From Paenibacillus sp. FSL R7-0204 (GTDB lineage: Bacteria; Bacillota; Bacilli; Paenibacillales; Paenibacillaceae), in contig NZ_JBBOCA010000001.1 in NCBI RefSeq assembly GCF_038002225.1, positions 1,674,001 through 1,738,000 of the forward strand: DNA of 64,000 nt. The letters are read 5' to 3'. The position numbers were made by a program, and so were the translations under genes. The notes below the pieces were generated by a model. That model saw nothing but the letters and a program-made list of their open reading frames with translations, was not told where the DNA came from and did no database searches. Shown one piece after another: positions 1 to 7,679 of the stretch (its first letter is position 1; every line of letters begins with the position of its first letter).

Positions 1-441
1 GGTAGGCGGGAGATTGGGCTTGTCGTTCGCCGTGCCGATCATCGTACCTGAGGTCAGGGCAGCGGCGGCGGCAGTCCAGTCCTCCAGCAGTTTTTTTAGA
101 TCACTGACCTTGGTAGTCGTCACATCAAATGAAGCGAAGCACAGAAAATTCTGCGCAGGGGTAAGAACCCCCGCCTGGTGCTTGCCGTAGAAGGGGATCG
201 TATCCGCCTGTTCTTCATTCTGCCCGAAGGCGGCGGCCGGGACCGCCCGTTCTGCTGCCTGGCGTGCCGCCATAATGCCGCCCACACCGCCTCCGCCCAG
301 CAGCAGCCCGAGCCCTGAGGCACCGGTCAGCCGCAGCATATCGCGGCGGCTGAATTTGGTGTTGAACAGCTTGGTCTCCGGTGCAGGAATCCCGTGATCC
401 GCGTCAGCCTTATTCCGGGAATTCTTATCTTTCTTATTCAT
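1..441 (-). CDS. efeB: EfeB, Dyp-type haem peroxidase/deferrochelatase (partial, 3' end outside window)
   Basis: Reading from ATG at 441, the first 147 codons are present and the frame runs off the left edge. The N-terminus has a twin-arginine signal (residues about 30-37, SRRDMLRL) followed by a glycine/alanine-rich hydrophobic stretch. After it comes the sequence FYGKHQAGVLTPAQNFLCFASFD, broken here as FYGKHQAGVLTP then AQNFLCFASFD, which is typical of the start of the Dyp-peroxidase fold in EfeB. The family is exported folded with haem and works with EfeO and the EfeU permease in ferrous iron uptake. The gene starts 4 bp after the efeO stop, so the two are co-transcribed; efeU, if present, lies outside the window. 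The haem-ligand region cannot be checked. Confidence 0.9.
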   Translation of the reverse strand, partial: MNKKDKNSRNKADADHGIPAPETKLFNTKFSRRDMLRLTGASGLGLLLGGGGVGGIMAARQAAERAVPAAAFGQNEEQADTIPFYGKHQAGVLTPAQNFLCFASFDVTTTKVSDLKKLLEDWTAAAAALTSGTMIGTANDKPNLPPT

Positions 442-445
442 ATCG

Positions 446-1351
446 TCACACTCCCAGAATCGTTCCCATGTTGGATAGCGGCTCAGCCAAGGCATCGAGG
501 TTCTGGCTTAACCTGCGGACCTCCTCCGGTTTGAGCGTTTCGTAAGAGACGTAGCCCTCCCCCGATTTGAACGGCGCCAGCTCATTCAATAAGGCGGTGA
601 ACCGCTCGCCGATGGTTTGCTCAAGGGTCGGGTCTTTTTTGGCCAGCTCCGGCTTCAGCAGCTCATAGATCTTTTGGGCCCCCTCCACATTCGCCACAAA
701 ATCATACAAATCCGTATGGGAATAACGCTCCTCTTCCCCCGTTACTTTGGAGGAGGAGACCTCATTCAGCAGCTCAACAGCCCCGGTAACGAGCAGATTG
801 GCATCGATCCCGGCCGTCTCCACCTTGGCGCGCAGCAGCTGCGCATCCTTCAGCAGGCGGTCCGCGACATCCGTCATGCCCTCCGTTGTATTGTTCTGCC
901 AGAGAGCCTGTTCAATCTTATGGAAGCCGCGCCAGTCCGCAGCATCTACATCATTCTCACGGGCATCAATGTTCGGGTCCAGATCCCCAAGCGCTTCAGC
1001 GATCGGCTCGATCCGCTCATAATGCATGCGTGCCGGAGCATACAGCGCCTTGGCTTCATCCAGCTTGCCCGCCTTGACAGCATCCGTGAAGCCCTCGGTC
1101 TGCTTAACGAACGCATCGCATTGTTCAATGACGTATTTGCGGTATTCGTCGATGGCAGTGGTGAAATCTGCGTTCGTTTCACCTCCGGCCTTCGCTACAC
1201 TTTCTGTCCCGCTACCAGCCTGGGCTGCAGCATTATTTCCCGAATCATTGCTTTTATTACCACTGTTATTACTATTGTCCTTGCCCGCACATCCGGCGAA
1301 CAGGAGGGACGCTGCAAGCAGACCCGCAGGTACTGCATAACCTATTTTCAT
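446..1351 (-). CDS. efeO: EfeO/EfeM-type iron-uptake lipoprotein (M75 imelysin-like)
   Basis: Complete 301-aa protein with a lipoprotein signal peptide (lipobox LFAGC, Cys about residue 20), then a Ser/Asn/Gly-rich linker and one imelysin-like domain. The family's HxxE metal motif is visible as HKIEQALW near residue 144. The protein is shorter than E. coli EfeO and shows no N-terminal cupredoxin domain, so it is the single-domain EfeM form. It should bind iron on the outer membrane face and pass it to the permease. RBS AAAGGGG lies upstream of ATG 1351. It is the first gene of the operon, behind a promoter with a Fur box, and is followed by efeB. Confidence 0.9.
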   Translation of the reverse strand: MKIGYAVPAGLLAASLLFAGCAGKDNSNNSGNKSNDSGNNAAAQAGSGTESVAKAGGETNADFTTAIDEYRKYVIEQCDAFVKQTEGFTDAVKAGKLDEAKALYAPARMHYERIEPIAEALGDLDPNIDARENDVDAADWRGFHKIEQALWQNNTTEGMTDVADRLLKDAQLLRAKVETAGIDANLLVTGAVELLNEVSSSKVTGEEERYSHTDLYDFVANVEGAQKIYELLKPELAKKDPTLEQTIGERFTALLNELAPFKSGEGYVSYETLKPEEVRRLSQNLDALAEPLSNMGTILGV

Positions 1352-1381
1352 CCGGTGGATACCCCTTTTCGCTCATGAAAA

Positions 1382-1456
1382 TGATAATCGTTATCAATTA
1401 TGGACTTATCATAATTCCACATCTATTAGCTGTCAATAAAAATGTGATAATTATCA
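1382..1456 (-). promoter_or_regulatory. efe promoter with Fur box(es)
   Basis: On the minus strand TTGACA (1436-1431), a 17-bp spacer and TATGAT (1413-1408) form a strong sigma-A promoter. Just downstream, TGATAATCGTTATCA (1382-1396) matches the 7-1-7 Fur consensus with one mismatch. A second palindrome, TGATAATTATCA (1445-1456), lies upstream of the -35. The predicted start is near 1401, so Fur bound at the first site would block initiation or clearance. This fits iron repression of efeOB. Confidence 0.85.
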
Positions 1457-1472
1457 TATCCATGCAGAATCG

Positions 1473-1501
1473 CAAAAAAAGCCTTCCGACAAACGGAAGA
1501 C
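1473..1501 (-). terminator. Rho-independent terminator of the LacI-type gene
   Basis: Read on the minus strand, GTCTTCCG-TTTG-TCGGAAGGC is followed by TTTTTTT. It lies 87 bp after the stop of the minus-strand regulator at 1588 and upstream of the efe promoter, separating the two transcripts. Confidence 0.8.
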
Positions 1502-1587
1502 GCAGATCATATCTATATTCCTGCACAAAATGCAACTCTCTACTCATACCAACGGCCCAAATCATAGCTCAACCGCCTGATCTGTGA

Positions 1588-2565
1588 CTACACCGTAGAC
1601 CGCTCAATAATCCGGTAGTCCAGCTTGCGGTAGACCGGTTCGGGATGCTCCGAGTGAATCTGCTCATGGATAATGCGGAAGGCGGCGGCCCCCATCTCAT
1701 ACAGGTGGTTATCCATGGTGGTGATCTGAAGCAGCCGGCCGATCGGCTGGTTGTCGAAGCCCATAACTGCGAGGTCATGGGGGATGCTAAGGCCGGCTCT
1801 GCGCGCTTCAATAATCAGCCCGGCAGCTACATGGTCTCCCGTAATAATCATGGCTTCCGGCCGCTGTGGCATCTTCAGCAGGGACTGTGCAACGGCAGCG
1901 CCGTCTTCCTCCGTTGTACAGTCATAGATCATCCATTCCTCTTCAAAAGCCAGCTTATGCTCAGCAATGAATTCGCGGTAAGCAGCCTGACGGATCACGG
2001 CGCTGCTGCCGTTACTCCGTCCTTCGCAATATCCGATAGAGCGGTAACCTTTGCCGGTCAAGTACTCCAGACCTTCCTTGAAAGCCGCATAATGCTCAAT
2101 ATAGACAGAAGAAAAGCGCCGCGCCCCGCTGTCCTGGCAAGTGACAACCGGCCCGTAGGCCGTATACTCCTCGATGATGTCCGGCTTCAGCGCAGTAGAT
2201 ACAATCACGACACCGTCAATCTCTTTGTGGCGCAGCATCTCCAGCACTTTGATTTCTTCTTCCTCCAGATAATTGCTCTGGCAAAGAATCAGCCGGTATT
2301 GCGAGAGCAACGCCTCGTGGGCAAGGCCATTCATAATAATCGAGAAATAAAAAGCATGAATATACGGCAGAATCACCGCCACCGCACCGGTACGTCCGGT
2401 AATCAGATGAACGGCGTTCATATTGCGGGTATAGTCGAGCTGCTCAATCGTCTGCAGTACAGCGGCTCTTTTGTCCTTGCTGACATACGGATGATTATTC
2501 AGCACCCGTGAGACGGTCGTTACAGATACTCCGGCCATCCGGGCGATTTCTTTAATATTAGCCAC
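1588..2565 (-). CDS. LacI/PurR-family transcriptional regulator
   Basis: Complete 325-aa protein. An N-terminal LacI helix-turn-helix and hinge (IKEIARMAGVSVTTVSRVLN, residues 4-23) are followed by a periplasmic-binding-protein-like effector domain, including AVMGFDNQPIGRLL near the C-terminus. The start is GTG 2565, 11 bp after an AGGAGG. These proteins bind palindromic operators and usually sense a sugar or sugar phosphate. The gene stands alone between efeO and gerE with its own terminator, so its target is not evident here; it is not next to a sugar operon on its own strand. Confidence 0.88.
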   Translation of the reverse strand: MANIKEIARMAGVSVTTVSRVLNNHPYVSKDKRAAVLQTIEQLDYTRNMNAVHLITGRTGAVAVILPYIHAFYFSIIMNGLAHEALLSQYRLILCQSNYLEEEEIKVLEMLRHKEIDGVVIVSTALKPDIIEEYTAYGPVVTCQDSGARRFSSVYIEHYAAFKEGLEYLTGKGYRSIGYCEGRSNGSSAVIRQAAYREFIAEHKLAFEEEWMIYDCTTEEDGAAVAQSLLKMPQRPEAMIITGDHVAAGLIIEARRAGLSIPHDLAVMGFDNQPIGRLLQITTMDNHLYEMGAAAFRIIHEQIHSEHPEPVYRKLDYRIIERSTV

Positions 2566-2989
2566 GTTCGTCTGCGCCTCCTGTGTGAGACTGGTATGAC
2601 CTCATTCTAACATAGAAATGAACCGCTTTTCGGCCGATAAAAAATCTTGCTATGGAATCCATTTCATACATTACACTGGGGGTGCAACAACAACTCTACC
2701 GGAGAAACCGGCGTGACCGCAAGGGCGTGACGGACCGGTACAGCTTGCTGCTGTAACGTGAATTCGATAGCCTTTGCCCGCCGGCTGCCGCCCTTAACGC
2801 GTAAGGAGCTGCGGCCGGTTTTGCTGCGTCCTGGCTGCGATGTGCCGGGATTGTCCAGACTCCGCGCCTGCCCCCGCCCAATTTAATGCTGTGACAGCAC
2901 CATTAACTGCCCCCCCACATAGTATGTTTTGACTGTATCCCTTTACCTTGTTATACCAAACAAACCCAGGGCAAGGAGGGGTGACACCA
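2566..2989. other. Intergenic region between lacI-type gene and gerE
   Basis: 424 bp with no convincing gene. It should hold the divergent promoters of the regulator (minus) and gerE (plus). The middle part (about 2690-2885) is clearly richer in G+C than its flanks and contains only short frames without proper ribosome-binding sites, so it may be decayed coding sequence. I could not fix a sigma-K type promoter for gerE with confidence. Confidence 0.5.
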
Positions 2990-3214
2990 TTGAAGGGCAA
3001 CGAACATCATAGCAAATTTTTGTTGACGCATCGTGAACGCGAAGTATTCGAGCTTCTTGTGCAGGACAAAACTACACGGGACATTGCCGGACTGTTATTC
3101 ATCAGCGAAAAGACCGTCCGCAACCACATTTCCAACGTAATGCAAAAATTAAACGTAAAAGGCCGTTCGCAAGCGGTTGTCGAGCTGATCAAGCTTGGGG
3201 AGCTGAAAATCTAG
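2990..3214 (+). CDS. gerE: GerE, sporulation transcription regulator
   Basis: From TTG 2990, preceded by AAGGAGGGG, the gene encodes 74 residues, the same length as Bacillus GerE. The whole protein is a LuxR/GerE helix-turn-helix, with the characteristic LLTHREREVFELLVQDKTT near the start and ISEKTVRNHISNVMQKLNVK in the recognition-helix region. In Bacillus, GerE acts in the mother cell late in sporulation on sigma-K-dependent spore coat genes. A longer frame from 2948 would add residues unlike the family and ignores the SD, so TTG is preferred. The gene is intact, but its 3' half is repeated three more times downstream in decreasing states of preservation. Confidence 0.95.
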   Translation: MKGNEHHSKFLLTHREREVFELLVQDKTTRDIAGLLFISEKTVRNHISNVMQKLNVKGRSQAVVELIKLGELKI

Positions 3215-3284
3215 CTGCCATGCTTCAGAGGTGATGCGTTTAAGCCTTCTCTTGCCCTTTGGGGCGAGGGAAGGTTTTTTGTTT
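3113..3284 (+). repeat. gerE 3'-end repeat, copy 1 (in the intact gene)
   Basis: Reference copy: last about 100 bp of gerE plus 70 bp of downstream sequence including the terminator. It recurs at 4365-4527, 5234-5407 and, strongly eroded, at 16062-16165, always in the same orientation. Confidence 0.9.
3246..3280 (+). terminator. gerE terminator
   Basis: CCTTCTCTTGCCC-TTT-GGGGCGAGGGAAGG hairpin, followed by six T residues, 31 bp after the gerE stop. The same terminator is carried along in each downstream copy of the gerE 3' end. Confidence 0.85.
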
Positions 3285-3377
3285 GGAGGAAAAGACCGAC
3301 AGGTGATGTCGATTTTCTATTCCTTCTTATTTATGCCTCTGTACATATCAAATGAAATAAGAAACGCTCAACTTGTT

Positions 3378-3448
3378 CACATTTAATCACATTTAATCAC
3401 GTTCGTTAACGAAAGTATATTCACAAATGGTAAATTACGTTATATAAT
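3378..3448 (+). promoter_or_regulatory. Promoter and candidate operators of the DeoR-type gene
   Basis: TTCACA (3420-3425), a 17-bp spacer and TATAAT (3443-3448) form a good sigma-A promoter. Upstream are a direct repeat of CACATTTAAT (two units from about 3379) and a perfect 12-bp palindrome, TTCGTTAACGAA (3402-3413). Either could be the autoregulatory operator of the adjacent regulator. Confidence 0.65.
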
Positions 3449-3515
3449 GTGAGTAACAGTGAATGTGGTGCGCAACTCCTTTACTGAATAATACTTATGA
3501 AAGGTAAGTGATTGT

Positions 3516-4304
3516 ATGTTTATGGAGGAACGACATCAAGAAATTCTAAAGATATTGGAAAAGGAAGGAAGAATTAAGGCAAGTGAAATTGAAACACTAT
3601 TTGATATCGGCTTTGATACGGCAAGACGTGATTTACGTATTCTTGAAGAAAAAGGACTTCTAAGACGAACACATGGTGGAGCGATTCCTGCCTTGCAAAT
3701 AGGTTATACTACACCACCCAAATATACACCACGAGACATAACGGAAATAAAAGATAATTATTTAGCTATCGCGAGAAAAGCAGTTAGTTACATCAAGGCT
3801 AATGATGTAGTTTTTCTAAATGCCGCTTCAGTAGGTTATTTTATGGCACAAAATTTGCCTAAAAACATCCCTTTTACGGCTGTAACTAATTCAATTGTTA
3901 TTGCAGGTGAACTTAGAAATTATGATAATATCAATACCATTATGGTCGGTGGCGAGATGAGTCAGAAAGGTCAGTGTAGTGATTACTATGCTATCGAATT
4001 TGTTAAAAACATTCGTTTTGATATCAGCTTCTTAACAAGCGCTGGTCTTTCTGCTGCTTTTGGGATGTCCATTCAAAAATCCAAAGGGGTCGGTTTTACA
4101 CAAGCAGTTGTTGAAAGTTCTAAATGTAATATAGCTTTATATCCGTCTGAGAAAATTGGAGTAGAATCCATATTGAAAATTTGTTCTGCAGATAAAATTG
4201 ATAAGCTAATCACTGATTGGGATGCTGTTGAAGAACAGTTGGTCGAAATTGAAGAGTTGGGTGTAGAAGTAATTGTTGTAGAACAAGGAACGATAGTTGA
4301 ATAA
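3516..4304 (+). CDS. DeoR/GlpR-family transcriptional regulator
   Basis: Complete 262-aa protein: DeoR-type winged helix-turn-helix (residues 5-57, ending in the signature LRRTHGGAI), then a ribose-5-phosphate-isomerase-like sensor domain that in this family binds a sugar phosphate. AAAGGTAAG precedes ATG 3516; an in-frame ATG at 3522 is also possible. The gene is far richer in A+T than its neighbours, with AT-ending codons dominating, which points to recent acquisition. It has no metabolic gene beside it, is preceded by its own promoter, and is bracketed by copies 1 and 2 of the gerE 3'-end repeat. Its target cannot be inferred. Confidence 0.88.
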   Translation: MFMEERHQEILKILEKEGRIKASEIETLFDIGFDTARRDLRILEEKGLLRRTHGGAIPALQIGYTTPPKYTPRDITEIKDNYLAIARKAVSYIKANDVVFLNAASVGYFMAQNLPKNIPFTAVTNSIVIAGELRNYDNINTIMVGGEMSQKGQCSDYYAIEFVKNIRFDISFLTSAGLSAAFGMSIQKSKGVGFTQAVVESSKCNIALYPSEKIGVESILKICSADKIDKLITDWDAVEEQLVEIEELGVEVIVVEQGTIVE

Positions 4305-4364
4305 CACATAATGATGAGCATCAACAATCAAGTTAACATATGCCTTTATTATTTGTGTGTTTCA

Positions 4365-4457
4365 AACCACATTTCCAACGTAATGCAAAAATTAAACATA
4401 AAAGGCCGTTCGCAAGCGGTTGTCGAGCTGATTAAGCTTGGGGAGCTGAAAATCTAG
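4365..4457 (+). pseudogene. gerE 3' fragment (copy 2), reading frame still open
   Basis: Encodes the last 30 residues of GerE, from NHISNVMQKLN to GELKI, in an intact frame with one substitution (Val to Ile at the residue after KLN) and the same TAG stop. It has no start codon or 5' half and so cannot make a working regulator. The open frame suggests a younger copy than the next one downstream. Confidence 0.85.
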
Positions 4458-4527
4458 CTGCCATGCTTCAGAGGTGATGCGTTTAAGCCTTCTCTTATCT
4501 TTTGGGATGAGGGGAGGTTTTTTGTTG
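4365..4527 (+). repeat. gerE 3'-end repeat, copy 2
   Basis: Aligns without gaps to 3122-3284, with only about eight differences in 163 bp. Most differences lie in the terminator hairpin and partly preserve its pairing (GCCC/GGGC changed towards ATCT/GGAT). Confidence 0.9.
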
Positions 4528-4621
4528 TTGGCGTGCCAACTCTCAATTCGATTTCAAACTATGATAAAATGAATTCATTAAAACCACTTTTTATCGATGG
4601 CTACCCGGGAGGTGTGAAAGA

Positions 4622-4870
4622 ATGAAATGGCAGCAAGTAAGAGAATTGTTTCCTGACCAATTTGTTTTGCTTTCCATTCTTGACTATCGTGAGGAAGATG
4701 ACAAGAAAATTATAACGGAAGTAGCTCCTGTTCGTGCAGTATCTGAGAAGAACGCCAACCAGGAATTTTTCAGCGCCGAACCTGGAAATCTTGTCTATCA
4801 CACTGCCAATGAGGAGTGCGTCATTCATCTGCGCAGAGACCCATTGATGAGAGTGAGGCGGCGATCATGA
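4622..4870 (+). CDS. Small protein of unknown function, first gene of an aspartyl-protease pair
   Basis: 82-aa frame from ATG 4622, with GGGAGGTG upstream. It begins MKWQQVRELFPDQFVLLS and has acidic and basic patches, no signal peptide, no membrane segment and no domain I recognise. Its stop overlaps the next gene's start (ATGA at 4867-4870), so the two are translationally coupled and probably work together. The pair is bracketed by copies 2 and 3 of the gerE 3'-end repeat. No function can be assigned. Confidence 0.7.
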   Translation: MKWQQVRELFPDQFVLLSILDYREEDDKKIITEVAPVRAVSEKNANQEFFSAEPGNLVYHTANEECVIHLRRDPLMRVRRRS

Positions 4871-5262
4871 AGATAGCTTATGATGGACAACTTCTGACAA
4901 CAGATATTTCCGTATGCTATCAAGGGAGAACGCTGCAAATTAAAGATATCATTATTGATACGGGTTCCTCGCATACTGTGTTCAGTCCTGATGTACTCGA
5001 AGAGATAGGTGTTACGTATGAAAACGGAGACCCCGTATACGAGGCTTATGGCGTTGGTGGAACCGTACCTTTTTACACCAAGGTTATGGATCAGATAGAA
5101 ATTGATGCCTTAAAAATTGAAAATGTGGAGATTGATGTAGGAATATTGCCCAAGTCGCATAAAGGCTTGCTCGGCTTGGATATCTTGAAGACATATGGAT
5201 TTACCGTGGATATGGAAAAGTTGGAACTCAGACGACCGTCCGCAACCACATCTCCAACGTAA
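4867..5262 (+). CDS. Retropepsin-like aspartyl protease domain protein
   Basis: 131-aa protein from ATG 4867, overlapping the previous stop by 4 bp. It carries the single catalytic motif of clan AA proteases, IIDTGSSHTVF (about residues 37-47), and a later hydrophobic-hydrophobic-Gly pattern, KGLLGLDILKTYGF, as in retropepsin-like bacterial proteins, which act as homodimers. No signal peptide or membrane segment is seen, so it is probably cytoplasmic. The last nine residues (RPSATTSPT) and the stop codon are read out of frame from the inserted gerE repeat (copy 3), so the original C-terminus was replaced at the junction. The core domain appears complete. Substrate unknown. Confidence 0.8.
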   Translation: MKIAYDGQLLTTDISVCYQGRTLQIKDIIIDTGSSHTVFSPDVLEEIGVTYENGDPVYEAYGVGGTVPFYTKVMDQIEIDALKIENVEIDVGILPKSHKGLLGLDILKTYGFTVDMEKLELRRPSATTSPT

Positions 5263-5322
5263 TGCAAAAATTAAACGTAAAAGGCCGTTCGCAAGCGGTT
5301 GCCCTGACTGATCAAGCTTAGG
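5234..5322 (+). pseudogene. gerE 3' fragment (copy 3), frame destroyed
   Basis: Corresponds to GerE from about TVRNHISNV onward. After GRSQAV the frame is broken by an indel (GTTGCCCTGACTGATC against GTTGTCGAGCTGATC in gerE) and ends early at an in-frame TAG. The first part also supplies the last codons and stop of the protease gene in another frame. Confidence 0.8.
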
Positions 5323-5407
5323 GGGCTGAAAATATAGCTGCCCTGCTTCAGCTTGCGCCACGTTTAAGCCTTCCTTTACCCTTCACGGGTGAGGGGAGGT
5401 TTTTTTG
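5234..5407 (+). repeat. gerE 3'-end repeat, copy 3
   Basis: Starts about 10 bp further 5' within gerE than copy 2. The first 67 or so bases are nearly identical to gerE; the rest has substitutions and indels, but the terminator hairpin (CTTTACCCTTCACGGGTGAGG followed by seven T) is preserved. Confidence 0.88.
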
Positions 5408-5483
5408 CTCTTACTAGTCCCGGCGATCCAACCTCCCGGAATATTAAGCACGGCTGCATTTTATGGATTGACGGCCGGGGGAA

Positions 5484-5658
5484 TTGGTTGTAAAATTAGT
5501 GTAAAGTATAAACCTTTAAACTTTTGAGGTGGTTTTGATACTTTTAATAAATGCAAAGCTGACGTCCAATGTTCGATTTTTCAGTCAGGCTGTAAGTTAT
5601 GGCGTGCTGAGTAAATCTTTTTTATTACTTTTAAAGTTAAATCGTTTAAACTTTTGAG
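5484..5658 (+). promoter_or_regulatory. Promoter and paired operators of the glycan operon
   Basis: TTGGTT (5484-5489), 17 bp, TATAAA (5507-5512) gives a plausible promoter. Immediately downstream is TTTAAACTTTTGAG (5515-5528), repeated exactly at 5645-5658 just before the regulator gene; each contains the TTTAAA(C) core, extended to the palindrome GTTTAAAC in the second. Two sites 130 bp apart suit looping by the LacI-type regulator encoded next. Confidence 0.65.
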
Positions 5659-5679
5659 TGTGGAGGCGTAGATACTTAG

Positions 5680-6669
5680 ATGAATATTCATGATGTAGCC
5701 AAGAAGTCGGGGCTCTCTGTAGTGACCGTATCCAGAGTCCTTAACAATTCACCCTCTGTACGTGAAGGCAACCGCCAGAAAGTGCTGAATGCGATAGAGG
5801 AATTGAATTATCAGCCCAATTCAGCGGCGCGGAGTCTGGTGCGCGGCAAGACCGGAGTCATTGGGATGTCGATTAACAACTTTAACGATTCTTTCTATGA
5901 CCGGGTGATTCGCGTAGTGAACCGGAAGCTGGCAGAGCAGGGGTACTTCCTGGCCCTGTCCATCGCCGAGAATGACGATGATGGGGTGAACTTCCTGTTC
6001 CAGAAGGACCGTGTGGACGGGATTATCCTGCTGTCTCCGCTGGAGGAGAAGGAATATGTGGAGGAGCTGAAGCGAAAGAACATCCCGGTTGTCCTGCTGG
6101 ATAACCAGTTCGAGCATGAGGATGTTCCGAGTGTTGTCGTCGATAACTATCAGGGCGGGTATGAAGCAACAAGACACCTGATTAGTCTTGGACACACCCT
6201 GATTGCCTATATCGGCGGCCCTTCGGAGTTCCTGAGTGTAACGGAGCGCAAACGGGGTTATGTCCAGGCGCTGGATGAAGCGGGACTAACGCCCTTTGGC
6301 ACGGAATATTGCGGCTTTACGGTAAGCAGCGGTTATGAGGTGGCGAAGAGATGGGTCCGCGAGGATAAGCTGCCGACAGCATTTTTTTCGGGAGACGACT
6401 TTATTGCCCTCGGGGTTGTTCAAGCCCTGCGTGAGGAGGGGATTCTGGTGCCTCAGGATATCTCCGTGGTCGGCTTTGATGATCAGCAGTTCGTCGGTGA
6501 ATTCTACCCGCGGCTCACAACGGTCAGACAGCCAGAGGCGCAGATGGGCAATATCGGCGTTGACTTACTGCTGAAGCTGATCAATGGGGAGGTGATGCCC
6601 CCTGCGGTAACGAAGCTTGCTCCTCAGCTTCTCATCCGTGAATCTACCGCTTCTGTTCGATTAACTTGA
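5680..6669 (+). CDS. LacI-family regulator of the glycan operon
   Basis: Complete 329-aa protein: LacI helix-turn-helix and hinge (IHDVAKKSGLSVVTVSRVLN, residues 3-22, then YQPNSAARSL) and a sugar-binding effector domain (VVGFDDQQFVGEFYPRLTTV near the C-terminus). The ATG at 5680 follows GTGGAGGCG. It is the first gene of a co-directional series with a kinase, GH4 enzyme, ABC importer and glycosidases, and its upstream region holds two copies of a putative operator, so it most likely controls itself and these genes. The inducer is probably a sugar or phosphosugar from the pathway. Confidence 0.9.
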   Translation: MNIHDVAKKSGLSVVTVSRVLNNSPSVREGNRQKVLNAIEELNYQPNSAARSLVRGKTGVIGMSINNFNDSFYDRVIRVVNRKLAEQGYFLALSIAENDDDGVNFLFQKDRVDGIILLSPLEEKEYVEELKRKNIPVVLLDNQFEHEDVPSVVVDNYQGGYEATRHLISLGHTLIAYIGGPSEFLSVTERKRGYVQALDEAGLTPFGTEYCGFTVSSGYEVAKRWVREDKLPTAFFSGDDFIALGVVQALREEGILVPQDISVVGFDDQQFVGEFYPRLTTVRQPEAQMGNIGVDLLLKLINGEVMPPAVTKLAPQLLIRESTASVRLT

Positions 6670-6689
6670 AATTTAGGAGTGAATGATCT

Positions 6690-7679
6690 GTGAAGTATTT
6701 TTTGGGAGTGGATGCAGGGGGCAGTAAGACCTACGCAATGATTGCAGATGAACAAGGGAAGCTTCTCGGTGCAGGCAAGGGCGGGAACGGGAATCATCAG
6801 CTGAACCGTGAGCAGGCGGAGAACAGCTTGCAGCAGGCTGTATCGGAAGCCATTACAGCATCCGGGCTGACCAGGGAGCAACTGGATTATTCCTGGTTCG
6901 GATTGGCGGGAGCGGACAGAGAGGCTGATTTTAGGATTTTACGGCCCATCATCGGCCGCCTCGGCCTTCCCCGGACGGAGATTTCCTGCGATACCTGGAA
7001 TGCCTTGCGTTCAGGGACAGAGAAGAATTACGGGATCGTGCTGATTTGCGGATCAGGCGTGAACTGCAGCGGCAAAAATCCGGCGGGTGCTGCCTATCAA
7101 TGCGGCGGCTTCGGCTACCGGTTCGGGGATTTCGGCGGCGGCTATGACTTAAGTATGGAGGTTTTCCGCAGCGTCCTCAGGGCGGATGACGGAAGAGAAC
7201 AGAAGACGGTCCTAAGCGAACGCTTAACTCAGTTGCTGGGCTATTCCAATGTCCCGGAGCTACGAGAGGATTACCTCGATCATTTCAGAGATCTGCCTCC
7301 CCAAATTGCGGAGCTGCTGTTTCAGGCGGCAGAGGAAGGGGACCCGGTGGCCACCGGGCTGCTGGTCAAGCAAGGGGATGAGCTGGGTCTGGCGGCTGCC
7401 TCGGCTATTCGCCGGTTGGCCATGGAGGCGGAGTCCTTCGACATCGTGCTTGCAGGCAGCCTGCTGACCAAGGGAGACCGTGCGGGCATTATCCGCCGGG
7501 CCATTGAGCGAAGAGTGAAGCAGGTGGCCCCGGACGGCACATTAAGGATTTTAACCCGGGAGCCGGTTGTAGGATCGGTCGTTCTGGCGATGGAAAGCAG
7601 CGGGTTGCATGTGAATCAGGAGGTTCTTGATCATCTATCACAGGGTAAGGAGGAGCAATTATCATGGGGGAAACATTGA
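6690..7679 (+). CDS. BadF/BadG-type ATPase, N-acetylglucosamine kinase-like sugar kinase
   Basis: 329-aa protein from GTG 6690 (SD AGGAGTGA). It has the ASKHA-fold phosphate motifs: FLGVDAGGSKTYAMI at the N-terminus, ICGSGVNCSG in the middle, and FGGGYDLSMEVFRSVLR after the adenosine region. This family includes eukaryotic and bacterial GlcNAc/glucosamine kinases. It lies 20 bp after the regulator and overlaps the GH4 gene by 16 bp. Since the operon imports its sugar through an ABC transporter, which does not phosphorylate, this kinase is the likely source of the 6-phosphate needed by the GH4 enzyme. Whether it acts on a monosaccharide or a disaccharide is not visible. Confidence 0.82.
   Translation: MKYFLGVDAGGSKTYAMIADEQGKLLGAGKGGNGNHQLNREQAENSLQQAVSEAITASGLTREQLDYSWFGLAGADREADFRILRPIIGRLGLPRTEISCDTWNALRSGTEKNYGIVLICGSGVNCSGKNPAGAAYQCGGFGYRFGDFGGGYDLSMEVFRSVLRADDGREQKTVLSERLTQLLGYSNVPELREDYLDHFRDLPPQIAELLFQAAEEGDPVATGLLVKQGDELGLAAASAIRRLAMEAESFDIVLAGSLLTKGDRAGIIRRAIERRVKQVAPDGTLRILTREPVVGSVVLAMESSGLHVNQEVLDHLSQGKEEQLSWGKH

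Noticed and set aside
617..1378. Long plus-strand frame opposite efeO
   Set aside because: Antisense shadow of a clear lipoprotein gene; no SD or family match.
2682..2756. Short basic frame (24 codons) upstream of gerE
   Set aside because: Its GTG has no spaced SD and the peptide is unlike any known small protein; may be decayed DNA.
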